Positions 51,823-62,000 of a stretch of 64,000 bases of DNA are shown here, one piece after another. The stretch lies in the NCBI RefSeq assembly GCF_900114995.1, contig NZ_FOUX01000007.1:1-64000 (forward strand). The letters run 5' to 3'. The position numbers and the translations under genes were made by a program. The DNA comes from Chitinophaga sp. YR627 (GTDB lineage: Bacteria > Bacteroidota > Bacteroidia > Chitinophagales > Chitinophagaceae). Each line of letters begins with the position of its first letter. Positions within the stretch are counted from its first letter, which is position 1. The notes under the pieces were generated by a model. It was not told the origin of the DNA. It searched no databases and saw only the letters and a list, made by a program, of their open reading frames with translations.

Positions 51823-54800
51823 ATGAAAGTTAGCAAAATATTTACCTGGTTGTTCTGTACAACCATTTTAATAACAGGAAAGGTACAGTACCTGTCTGCC
51901 CAACAGACAATGTCTGCCTCCACCTGGTTGTTTGCCCAGATTGAAGGTACTACGCCATCGGGTACGATGTATGTGAAGTATACCGGGTTTCCACAGGACC
52001 AACCTTTAGGTGGGACACCTCTGGGGCCGGGACGTGTAGCAGCAGCCGCAATAAAGGCGGCAGGTCCTTACCAGCTTGCTTTTCCTAATGGGTCTACTCC
52101 GGGAATATATAATACCAGCATTTATCCTTTCGCCTATGAAGGAGAGCAAAGAGAAGACCTGCCATTCGTAGGAACAACTACTACTTATAACCATGGTAAT
52201 GGCTCATTTACCGCCAGATGGTTGTACGCAATGGTGGCGCCAAATACTGTGAGAAGCGATTATACTACAGTTTGTGGGAATGGTTATATGTCGGCTTCAT
52301 CTGACTATAATGGTTATCTGTTTTCTGACAGTTATGTGAGCTGTTATGTCGTGTATCAGTACAATATACAGGGAACGAGTGATTGGAAGAACCTTGACTC
52401 AACCAGTGCATACGGTACGTACTATCCAATAAGCTTCGACATTAGACAAAAGATCCCGGAAGTATCACAAGGTACAAAGTATGTACGCTTCCGCTGCAGG
52501 GCCAAAGCCGTATATAGCGGCAAACCACAATATTCTCCCTGGTCGGCAACACCGGCGACATATGTTGAAATATTATCGCCTCCGCCTTCATTAAATGTTT
52601 CCCAGGTTCAGAAAGTAATGACCTGTCCCGGAGAATCAAATGGTAGCATAAGGGTACCTGCAGGTGCTTTGAGCGGGCCTAACTCCACCATGCGATGGAT
52701 ACTCAGACCAGGAACTGTAACAGATCCATGTTTCCCCGGAACGAACTCAAACTGTGGTAACGGCATTGCACAGAGTGATGGCGCCGTACCTCTTGCTACA
52801 GAAATTTACTACGATAAACTGGCAGAAGGTAATTATACCCTGTGGTTTGTCAACCCGGGACAGGAAGCAAGAAGTTGCTTTTCCAGCTATCCTTTTTCTG
52901 TTGGTTCTTTTCCTGCGGTAACATTGGCAGAGGATGTATCTGTACATAAGAATATCAGTTGTTACAATGCGAATGACGGTCAGCTGACAGCCACCGCCAC
53001 AGGTGGTGATCCTGCCGGACAGTACTTCTTTACATTATTGCATAACGACAATACTATTTATATTCCGGAGCAGCAGGGCAACGGAGCCTCTATGACATGG
53101 AATAATCTCCCTGCAGGCTTTTACAGGCTACGTGTCAGAAATAATAAGTGTAGTGATATCAAGACAAGCGCAGATATTGAACTGACACAACCCAAACAGG
53201 TGACAGGTGATATCTTTATCACAGAACCTACCTGTAATATACCGGGTAACGGTAGCATTACGCTGACAGCCAACGCTACAGGCGTATCGAAATTCAGATA
53301 TGATCTCTATAAGAACGGAACGGTACAACAACAGTCCGGTTCCGTAACGGCGAATAGTTATACTTTCTCCGGACTTACTGGTGGCGACTATATCGTACAA
53401 CTTTTTAATGATGATATAGCGGGCTGTCCGCCGTGGAACGGTGATACAACGTTGATCACGCCTGCTCCGCTGACCTTACAGATGACGGCGCGTGATTCTG
53501 TTAGCTGTAATGGTGGCAGTGACGGCAGACTGGAATTTTCTGCTGGTGGTGGAAGTGGCGCTTATACCTTTACACTGAGTGGCGCTGCTATTGGTACCCG
53601 CACCAATGCTAATGGCATTTTCAATAATCTTCCTGCTGGTAACTATACCATCCAGCTGACAAACCAGGCATCAGGTTGTAATGACCAGATCAGCCAACAG
53701 GTAGATGTCTTCCAGCGCAGTCCACTAAGCGTACAGTTACAATCGACGCTGATCTCCTGTTTTGAGGCGGAAGATGCTACTGTAAAAGCAACCGTCAATG
53801 GTGGATCAGGCTCTTATAAATATACCTGGCAGCAACTGAAGAATAACGTCTGGACAGGTAACAGTTTCTGGTTTGAAACAGATACAAAAATTGAAGCATT
53901 ACCTGCCGGTACTTATCGTGTTATCATCACGGATGCAAAAGCGCCTGCGTGTGCGATCACTTCGGCTGAAGTAGTGATCAACGAAGTAACTGAACTCAAG
54001 ATCACCAATATCACCGTGACAGATGCCGTATGTCTGGCAGACGGTGTACACATCAGTATGAGTGCCAGTGGGGGCACAGGTGCATATACCTATTTCTGGT
54101 CAACCGATGGAGGCGCAAATTATACACCATTTACCGCAGCTACTACTTTTACAACAACCGCTAATTATCAATTGCAGGTAAAAGACGGCAATGGGTGTAA
54201 AACAGATGCCGACGATACTTATAATATCGCACTTCCTGCTGCCGCATTAGATTTCACTATGACCGTATCTGATTATCACGGTTTTAATATCTCCTGTAAA
54301 GATGCCAGTGATGGAAAGATCACTGTCAATGCACAGGGTGGAAACGGTGGCACTTACAGTGGCTATCAGTACAGCATCAATAACGGAAATTTCCAGTCAG
54401 GTGCTATCTTCAGCAACCTGCTCGCCGGTACTTATACTATTACCGTAAAAGATGCCAGAGGGTGTCAGGTAACAAAGACAGTTAGCCTCTCACAGCCTGC
54501 CATTGCAGTGACGCTCACAAAGAGCGATATCTTATGTAACGGAGCTGCTACGGGTACACTGACGACCAGCATCACGGGTGGTGCAGCTCCTTATGTACTC
54601 AGGGTAAATGGTACTGAAGTAACAGCAGGAACAACCATGCAGCAGTTACCTGCCGGTAATTATGCGATCCATATTACAGATGCAAATGGTTGTACAAAAG
54701 ATACTGCTATCAGCATTATGTATACTTATCCCGCTCTGAAGATCAATAGTGCGGTAGTAACTGATATCGTATGTTATGGTACGACAGGACATATTGATAT

Positions 54801-57228
54801 CGACGCAAGTGGTGGCGATGGTATACATGCTTTTAGTCTGAGTACGGATAACTGGACGAACGCAGTAAGCTATACCAGTGGCGCCGGACTTACAGCGGGT
54901 AACTACGCTTTGCGTGTTACTGACGGTCAGGGTTGTGTAAGTACTCACCCTACCGCATTGCTGATCACCACACCCGCTGCACCGCTGGCATTGACAGCTA
55001 CATTATCTGATTATAACGGATTTAATATCTCCTGTAACGGTGGTAACAACGCCTTCGCTGATATCAAAGCGACTGGTGGTAACGGCGCAAGCTATACAGG
55101 TTATACCTACGCTATCGACAATGGGGCATATACAACAACGCCACTGATACAGGGCATTAATGCAGGTACGCATACATTGCATGTGAAAGATGGCAGAGGT
55201 TGTGTAGTCTCCCGGAATTATCAGTTCACACAATCTGCCCTCGCCATTAACCTCACCGTAGTAAGCAAACAGGACGTGCCCTGCGCATATGTACCTGCTG
55301 GTAGCATCACGGTGGCAGGTAGCGGCGGCGCAGGTGGTTTACAATACAGTATCGATAATAATCACTGGCAGACAGGTACTACCTTCAGTAACCTGATAGG
55401 AGGTACTTATACGATCTGGGTAAAGGATCTGAACAGCTGTGGTAAATCCATTACCGTAAGCCTTGTACCTGTGAATGCTCCTATCGTGATTGACAACATT
55501 ACTGTGAATGACATCATATGTTATGGACAGAAAGGTACCATACTGGTACAGGCACACGGCGGTACAGGTATCCTGACCAACGAATACGCCTGGAATGGGG
55601 GTACTTACAATAATACATTTACCAATAACACACCACTGGCTGAAGGTGCTTATACCATCCGCGTAAAAGATGCCGCGGGTTGTTATTCTCCGGTATCTGC
55701 TGTGAAACAGATCTCTGCACCAACCGCAGCACTGAATACAGTAGTGACCACATCGGCCTACAACGGCGTACAGATCTCCTGTAATGGCCTGAACGATGGT
55801 AGTATCAGTCTCGCTACAAGTGGTGGTAATGGTGGTAATTACACGGGTTATACATACAGTATCAATAACAGTGCATATAGTACTACGAATAGTTATAGTA
55901 ATCTGTCTGCCGGCAATTATACCATTAAGATCGTCGACGGCCGTGGTTGTACACTAAGTCGCCAGGTAGTACTGCAACAACCTGCAGCATTGACATTGGC
56001 AGTTAGCAGTAAAGCAGACCTTCCATGTGGCGCAAATCCTACGGGTAAGATTCAGTTACTCGCAACGGGTGGTACCACGCCTTATGCTTTCGCAATGAAT
56101 AATGGCAACTGGCAGTCCGCATCCTTATTCGAAACATTACCGGCTAATACATACGCACTGTCGGTTAAAGACCTGAATGGTTGCAGGGTGAATATCTCAC
56201 AGGATATCAAAGCGATGTATCCACCGATTGATGCAACTGCCGATATTACGAACGTCAGCTGTAATGGGTTGTCAGATGCGAAACTCATCATGCATGTAAC
56301 AGGTGGGGATGGTCGTTATACCTACGAATGGAATGCGGCGGGTATGTCAGGTAGCACTTTACAACAGATCCATGCTGGTACCTATACTGTGAAAGTGACT
56401 GACGGCGCAGGCTGTTTCCGCTCATTCACGCATGAGGTGACGCAGCCGGATAAACTGACGCTTGAAGTGGCAGCGCCTCCAATCTGTGATGGCCTGAGTG
56501 ATGGTACGATCGATGCAGATGTGAACGGTGGAACTTTACCTTATAAATATGCGCTCAATCAAAGCAGCTGGCTCACAACGGGTTCATTCACCGGTATGGA
56601 CGCTGGTCAGTATAACATGACCGTACAGGATGCACATGGTTGCGAGATTGCACAAAACTTTGAGATCGGTAAGGTGAATGTCAAACCTGATATCAACTTC
56701 CTGGTAGCTTCCCGCAGGAATGCCATGGATACCCTGATCATCAGGGAGATCAGTCTGCCTGAGCCGGATCGTGTGCGTTGGAACTATTCTCCTGCTGCCA
56801 CTTTACTGGGGTATGAAAATGACGGTACGCCATTGATCAGATTCTCTGCACCGGGTACTTACTGGGTAGAGATGACGGCTACTTTTGGTGAATGTACCTA
56901 TAGCGAAAGAAAGGATGTGAGCATCAGTCCGTATGATCCGTTGGCTGGTCCGGGGTATACGGTACCTGTCAGTGTCATCGATACAGTCATGCTGTCACCG
57001 AATCCGAATAATGGTTATTTCAAATTCACCGTAAAGCTGAACCGCAAACAACAGGTCGTCGCTTATGTATATGATATGAACGGTATCATCTCTGCGAAAC
57101 GTCAGTATGCACCGGCTTTACAGATAGAAGATAATATTACTGTCGGCGGTACTGCCTCCGGCACATTCATCCTGAGGATCATCACTGAAAGCGAAAGCAG
57201 AGATGTCCGGTTTATTATATCCCGATAA
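51823..57228 (+). CDS. SprB-repeat surface protein with T9SS sorting domain
   Basis: This 1801-residue protein has a signal peptide (IFTWLFCTTILITGKVQYLS). A unique N-terminal region (about 30-365) is followed by about 15 SprB-type repeats (about 370-1620), each with a pattern such as VSCNGGSDGRLEFSAGGGSG, then YTF, then LPAGNYTI. Each repeat has one conserved Cys near its start. A type A T9SS C-terminal domain (about 1720-1801) has VMLSPNPNNGYFKFTVKL and ends DVRFIISR. SprB repeats occur in gliding adhesins and large surface filaments. The nine repeats of the second half are ordered as a three-domain unit repeated three times. It should be secreted through T9SS and anchored at the cell surface. 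Confidence 0.88.
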   Translation: MKVSKIFTWLFCTTILITGKVQYLSAQQTMSASTWLFAQIEGTTPSGTMYVKYTGFPQDQPLGGTPLGPGRVAAAAIKAAGPYQLAFPNGSTPGIYNTSIYPFAYEGEQREDLPFVGTTTTYNHGNGSFTARWLYAMVAPNTVRSDYTTVCGNGYMSASSDYNGYLFSDSYVSCYVVYQYNIQGTSDWKNLDSTSAYGTYYPISFDIRQKIPEVSQGTKYVRFRCRAKAVYSGKPQYSPWSATPATYVEILSPPPSLNVSQVQKVMTCPGESNGSIRVPAGALSGPNSTMRWILRPGTVTDPCFPGTNSNCGNGIAQSDGAVPLATEIYYDKLAEGNYTLWFVNPGQEARSCFSSYPFSVGSFPAVTLAEDVSVHKNISCYNANDGQLTATATGGDPAGQYFFTLLHNDNTIYIPEQQGNGASMTWNNLPAGFYRLRVRNNKCSDIKTSADIELTQPKQVTGDIFITEPTCNIPGNGSITLTANATGVSKFRYDLYKNGTVQQQSGSVTANSYTFSGLTGGDYIVQLFNDDIAGCPPWNGDTTLITPAPLTLQMTARDSVSCNGGSDGRLEFSAGGGSGAYTFTLSGAAIGTRTNANGIFNNLPAGNYTIQLTNQASGCNDQISQQVDVFQRSPLSVQLQSTLISCFEAEDATVKATVNGGSGSYKYTWQQLKNNVWTGNSFWFETDTKIEALPAGTYRVIITDAKAPACAITSAEVVINEVTELKITNITVTDAVCLADGVHISMSASGGTGAYTYFWSTDGGANYTPFTAATTFTTTANYQLQVKDGNGCKTDADDTYNIALPAAALDFTMTVSDYHGFNISCKDASDGKITVNAQGGNGGTYSGYQYSINNGNFQSGAIFSNLLAGTYTITVKDARGCQVTKTVSLSQPAIAVTLTKSDILCNGAATGTLTTSITGGAAPYVLRVNGTEVTAGTTMQQLPAGNYAIHITDANGCTKDTAISIMYTYPALKINSAVVTDIVCYGTTGHIDIDASGGDGIHAFSLSTDNWTNAVSYTSGAGLTAGNYALRVTDGQGCVSTHPTALLITTPAAPLALTATLSDYNGFNISCNGGNNAFADIKATGGNGASYTGYTYAIDNGAYTTTPLIQGINAGTHTLHVKDGRGCVVSRNYQFTQSALAINLTVVSKQDVPCAYVPAGSITVAGSGGAGGLQYSIDNNHWQTGTTFSNLIGGTYTIWVKDLNSCGKSITVSLVPVNAPIVIDNITVNDIICYGQKGTILVQAHGGTGILTNEYAWNGGTYNNTFTNNTPLAEGAYTIRVKDAAGCYSPVSAVKQISAPTAALNTVVTTSAYNGVQISCNGLNDGSISLATSGGNGGNYTGYTYSINNSAYSTTNSYSNLSAGNYTIKIVDGRGCTLSRQVVLQQPAALTLAVSSKADLPCGANPTGKIQLLATGGTTPYAFAMNNGNWQSASLFETLPANTYALSVKDLNGCRVNISQDIKAMYPPIDATADITNVSCNGLSDAKLIMHVTGGDGRYTYEWNAAGMSGSTLQQIHAGTYTVKVTDGAGCFRSFTHEVTQPDKLTLEVAAPPICDGLSDGTIDADVNGGTLPYKYALNQSSWLTTGSFTGMDAGQYNMTVQDAHGCEIAQNFEIGKVNVKPDINFLVASRRNAMDTLIIREISLPEPDRVRWNYSPAATLLGYENDGTPLIRFSAPGTYWVEMTATFGECTYSERKDVSISPYDPLAGPGYTVPVSVIDTVMLSPNPNNGYFKFTVKLNRKQQVVAYVYDMNGIISAKRQYAPALQIEDNITVGGTASGTFILRIITESESRDVRFIISR

Positions 57229-57242
57229 ATGCCCTTTAACCT

Positions 57243-59033
57243 ATGAAGTACCTATATCTATTGTTCATCGTGACCATGGGCGCCTGGCTGCTGGATGTGC
57301 ATCCTGCACAGGCCCAGGCACTGGACGCCTTCAGTACGAAGAAGGGCGTCACCATGAATGGATCACTCAGTACCAGTACCACTGCCTATGCAGCACATGG
57401 TATTGAGAGCCGGAGAGATCCATTCGCCTGGTATGTGAACGGGAACATCAATATCAACCTGTTTGGCTACGATATGCCTTTTTCCTTTAGTTACAGTAAC
57501 CAGGGAAAGAACTATTCGCAGCCCTTCAATCAGTTCAGGTTTGCGCCTTCCTATAAATGGGCGCGCCTGTATGTGGGGAATACCAGTATGAACTTCAGTA
57601 ATTATACACTGGCCGGACATATGTTCAATGGTGTAGGTCTTGAACTGACGCCTGCAAAGTGGCATATCTCCGCGATGTATGGCACACTGCTGAAAGCTGT
57701 TCCTTTTGATGTGCTGTCGCCCGAAAGTTACAGCAGGGCATCCTTCGAACGAAAGGGACAGGGACTGAAGGTAGCCTACGAGAATGAAGGGAACACCTAC
57801 GGGGTATCCTTCTTCCACGCAAAAGATGATGCAGCTTCATTGCCTTATATACCTGATGATGCAGCTATCGCGCCCAGGGAGAATGTGGCCATTGCCTTTA
57901 ACATACGTCAGTCCATCATACAACACATCTTTGTAGACCTGGAATATTCTGTGTCTGCACTCAACAGGGATGTACGCGGAGAGAAGAATGCATTTGACAG
58001 CAGCCGGGGTACATCCAATCTGCTGAGTCATTTTCTTTCACCGACCAACAATACCCGTTACTTTGATGCCATACAGGCCGGACTGGGTTACAATGGTACT
58101 TTCTATACCATACAACTCCGCTATGAAAGGGTAGCGCCGGACTATGTCACCCTTGGCGCTTACAACGTAGTAAACGATATGCGTAATATCACCGTAGCTC
58201 CCAGCGTCAAGCTGTTCAACGGCAAAGTGAACTTATCCGCCAACGCCGGTATGCAGGTCAATAACCTGGATAATAGTAAGAACAGTGACGCCAAACGCTG
58301 GGTAATCAATGGAAATGCGAACGTGAGCGCCGGTCAGCACTGGGTACTCAACGGTGGTTATTCCAACTTCAGTAACTATACCCGGGTACGACCACAGATA
58401 GATCCTTATTTCAATAACCCATTGGATACGCTTGACTTTTACCAGGTGAATAATACCTACAACGGTATGGTGATGTATCATACAGGCAATAAGGAAAGAC
58501 AACAGGCGATCACTTTCAACTCTTCTTACCAGTATGCCAGTGACCGCAGCAGTAATGATACAACAGGACCTATGCTCAGCAGGTTCTTTACATCAAATCT
58601 GAGTTATGCCTATACATTGCCGCCAAAGGACCTGACCATGAGTGCATCGGTGAACTACTATAAGAACAGTGCTGCAGGATTGAGCACGACTTTCGTCGGA
58701 CCAGGTGTGAATGTGAATAAGCTGTTCCTGGAGAAGACCTTGCGGACAGGTATTTCCGCTGTGTATAACATTACAGAAGCAACCAGTACGTTGGGTGAAG
58801 GACTGAAAACTACAACCAACAGTACTCTGTTCAACACCGGACTGAATGTCAACTACAGTCCGAAAGGAAAACAGTCTGAAACGACGACTGACGGAGAAGG
58901 AAAAAGAAAGTTCTTCAATAAGCAAACCCATACCATAGGGGCTAACATTTCATGGGTAATACGTGGCGCTACAGCCAATCAGCGTGGTTACAATGAACTG
59001 ACAAGTACCCTTAACTATACCTATTCGTTTTGA
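57243..59033 (+). CDS. Predicted outer-membrane beta-barrel protein
   Basis: This 596-residue protein has a signal peptide (LYLLFIVTMGAWLLDVHPAQ, then AQA). It has alternating hydrophobic/polar strands throughout (NINLFGYDMPFSFSYSNQGK, WHISAMYGTLLKAVPFDVLS, LNYTYSF at the end). The C-terminal Phe and repeated amphipathic strands with turns rich in N/G/S are typical of outer-membrane barrels of about 26 strands or fewer. I recognise no family; it is larger than PorP/SprF proteins but holds the analogous position right behind a SprB-repeat T9SS protein. It could therefore anchor or help export its neighbours. Confidence 0.75.
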   Translation: MKYLYLLFIVTMGAWLLDVHPAQAQALDAFSTKKGVTMNGSLSTSTTAYAAHGIESRRDPFAWYVNGNININLFGYDMPFSFSYSNQGKNYSQPFNQFRFAPSYKWARLYVGNTSMNFSNYTLAGHMFNGVGLELTPAKWHISAMYGTLLKAVPFDVLSPESYSRASFERKGQGLKVAYENEGNTYGVSFFHAKDDAASLPYIPDDAAIAPRENVAIAFNIRQSIIQHIFVDLEYSVSALNRDVRGEKNAFDSSRGTSNLLSHFLSPTNNTRYFDAIQAGLGYNGTFYTIQLRYERVAPDYVTLGAYNVVNDMRNITVAPSVKLFNGKVNLSANAGMQVNNLDNSKNSDAKRWVINGNANVSAGQHWVLNGGYSNFSNYTRVRPQIDPYFNNPLDTLDFYQVNNTYNGMVMYHTGNKERQQAITFNSSYQYASDRSSNDTTGPMLSRFFTSNLSYAYTLPPKDLTMSASVNYYKNSAAGLSTTFVGPGVNVNKLFLEKTLRTGISAVYNITEATSTLGEGLKTTTNSTLFNTGLNVNYSPKGKQSETTTDGEGKRKFFNKQTHTIGANISWVIRGATANQRGYNELTSTLNYTYSF

Positions 59034-59053
59034 TAACATATCCTGCATTGAAA

Positions 59054-62000
59054 ATGCCTCGTATATTCCGATACCTCATTTGCCTGCTGACGCTGCTCGC
59101 GGGCTTCTACCGTGTTGATGCCCAGCAATACCCTGTCACAGCCAGTACGCAGATCGTACCGCCTTATAGTGTTTATCTGCCGGATTACGCAGTGCCGGGT
59201 AGTGATAAACTACGTGTGATACTCGTACAGAATGACCTGACAGTACCCAGTTATGATATCAGGTTACAGATAACTGTAGAGCAGAACGGTACGGTGATCA
59301 TGCGGTCGTCTCCGACCTTTATACCTAAACCGCTGACCTTAAGTCCGGGTATTCCTACCATTATAGGAGGGATTGATCTGGCGGACTATCTCAATCCGGC
59401 AAATATCCAGTATAGCGGCGGCTTCAGCCGGGAAGTATACGAAAAGACCCGTTCCTTACCGGAAGGGGCTTACCGCATTTCCTTTACAGCATATGACTAT
59501 CGTCGTCCGCAGGTACAGGTAAGTAATACCGGCGCGAATGTCTTCTTCTTCCGGAAGAATGATCCGCCTTTGCTAAACCTGCCTATCTGTAACAGCCGTG
59601 TGGAAAAACTCGATCCGCAGTTCCTCACATTCAACTGGAGCAGCCGTAATTCCCCCAGTCCTTTACCAGGTAGTGGTACGGAATACGTTTTCTCCCTGTA
59701 TGAAGTAAGACCGGCGGGCAGCAATCCGGACTATATCGTCAGAAGTGCAAAGCCGATCTATACACTGGTTACAGAGATGAACACCATTGTATATGGTCCG
59801 GGAGAACCGCAGCTGAGAGATAGTATGCAGTATGTATGGACAGTGCAGGCAAGGGATAAGAGCGGCAGGGATATGTTCAGCAATAACGGACTGAGTCTGA
59901 GTTGCACATTCAATTACCTGGGAAATAATCCTTTCACACAAAGAAATATCCCTAAACCTGTATTAGGGGGCCGTAGTACCGGACAACGGAGCGTACGTTT
60001 CAGCTGGCCGCTGGCAGATGCAGGTTATCAAGTGGAAGCCTATCGTTTGCAATACCGCGCAGCGAAAACCGGTAGTACAGAGTTTGACTGGCAGACCCAG
60101 GAATCAGCAGGAGATACCGCATTTACTGCGAATGGATTAGAGCCGGGACGTAACTATGAAGGTAGATTACAATGGAAAATAGAAGGTATCTACGGACCAT
60201 TGAGTGATGTTGTAACACTGAAGACCGACTCCGCTAAAACCTTCGTTTGTGGCGACCCTGCTTTAATGACAGCACCTGCTAACAAAGAACCACTGGCAAA
60301 CGCACATGTCGGTAGTATTTTCCGCGTAGGCAACTATGATGTGATACTGACAGAAGTAAGCGGTAGCGGCGGTAAGTTCACCGGTAAAGGCCGGGTGATC
60401 ACCCTGGGCTTTGGTATTGGTTTGCAGATGGAGTTTAAGAATGTAACTGTCAATACCGATATGGTAGTGACAGGCGGAGAGATGAATGCTGTGACCGAAG
60501 GCATCGATAAATTCATTCAGGACAAGGTAGATGAACAACGTGGTGGTAACGATGTAGGCAAGGTGAAAACAGGCGATATCGTGCCGGATATCACTACGAA
60601 ACTAAAGATCTTCTCTCCGGCAAATATTAAAGTAGATATAGATGCGGGTACCATTACCCTGAAAGATAGTGAGAGTGGTAAAGAGGAGGTTATTAACTAT
60701 AAAGATAAAGGCAAGACGCTGCCACTGGTGCTGGAAGATGCAGATGGTAATCTGTATAATATCGACAAGGGTGGTAAGGTAACTTCCGCCGGTAAGCGTG
60801 ATAATTCACTGACGAAAGAAGTACTGGAGTCACTGAAAACGCTCAATCTCAGCAAAGGCACCGTGACATTCGCAGCATTGACTGACAATGCATATGCATT
60901 TGATGAGTGGAAAGATAGCTATAGCGGAAAAGCTGTACTGGAGAATAAATATGAATCTCTGGCAGATGGTAAATATCGCGTAAGCGCGAAAGCCATCGTA
61001 CCAGGCGTGCAGGAAGAACTGGTTGCAATCCTAAAGGGAGCAGGCGCTGATATCACAACTTCCAAGCTGAAGTTTGTGACAGGTAAAGGCATTGTCCTGG
61101 AATCTAAAGACCTGGGCAATGGTAAATATGCTGTGAAGGTGACCGGCGGCCCTGGTGGTGATGCACAGGAAGTATATGCAGCTTATCCGGATGGAAAAGG
61201 CGGATATATCAGCATGGGTAAATTGCTGGTGGTGAGTTATGCGCCGTTGCAGAAAACAGTTGTATTGATACCGATCGGCGCAGCAGTTATCAATAGGGAA
61301 GCATTGCAGGATAGTCTGCAACACATCTACGGAAAAGTGGGTATTACCTATACTGTTGAGGTGGATGAGTCTTTCAAAAATAACAGGGACTGGGACAGCA
61401 ATCATGATGATGTTTTGCAGGACAAGGGCAGCGCATTCCTGAGTAACAACTTTACGGGTGAAGAAAAGGCGCTGAAGAAACTATACAAAAAGAAGACAAA
61501 GCTCAGAGATGATGCAGTGTACCTGTTTGTAGTGGATGAAGTGGCGCTGGCGGATGGAGATCTTCAGGGTAAAATGCCGCGTAATAGTCAGTTTGGTTTC
61601 CTCTTCACAAAGGGTGCGTCCAGCGAATCAATTGTGCGTACGGCATTACACGAGATCGGACACGGTGATTACACACTGGAACATACATTCAGTGAAGGTG
61701 TCGGACTGGAAAAAGGGAAGACAGATAACCTGATGGATTATAACGGTGGATATAAACTGCTGAAATACCAGTGGGATATCCTGCACGATCCGGGAAGCGT
61801 ATGGGGCATATTTGAAGATGATGCAGACAGTGAGAATTACTTTGCAGTAGACATCAGTAAAATATTCCTGAATAAGGATAAAAGGACAGTTTCCTTCCTG
61901 ACACCTTCTGGCACCGTATTGTCCGTACCGTGGGATAAACTGGGTAAGGTAGAGTTCCAGTATGGAGCTATATACAGATCCGGGTCTGATGATCTGAAAT

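Noticed and set aside
57243..59033. Assignment of the barrel protein as PorP/SprF
   Set aside because: It stands behind a SprB-repeat protein but is about twice the usual size and lacks recognisable PorP/SprF sequence; only the position is similar.
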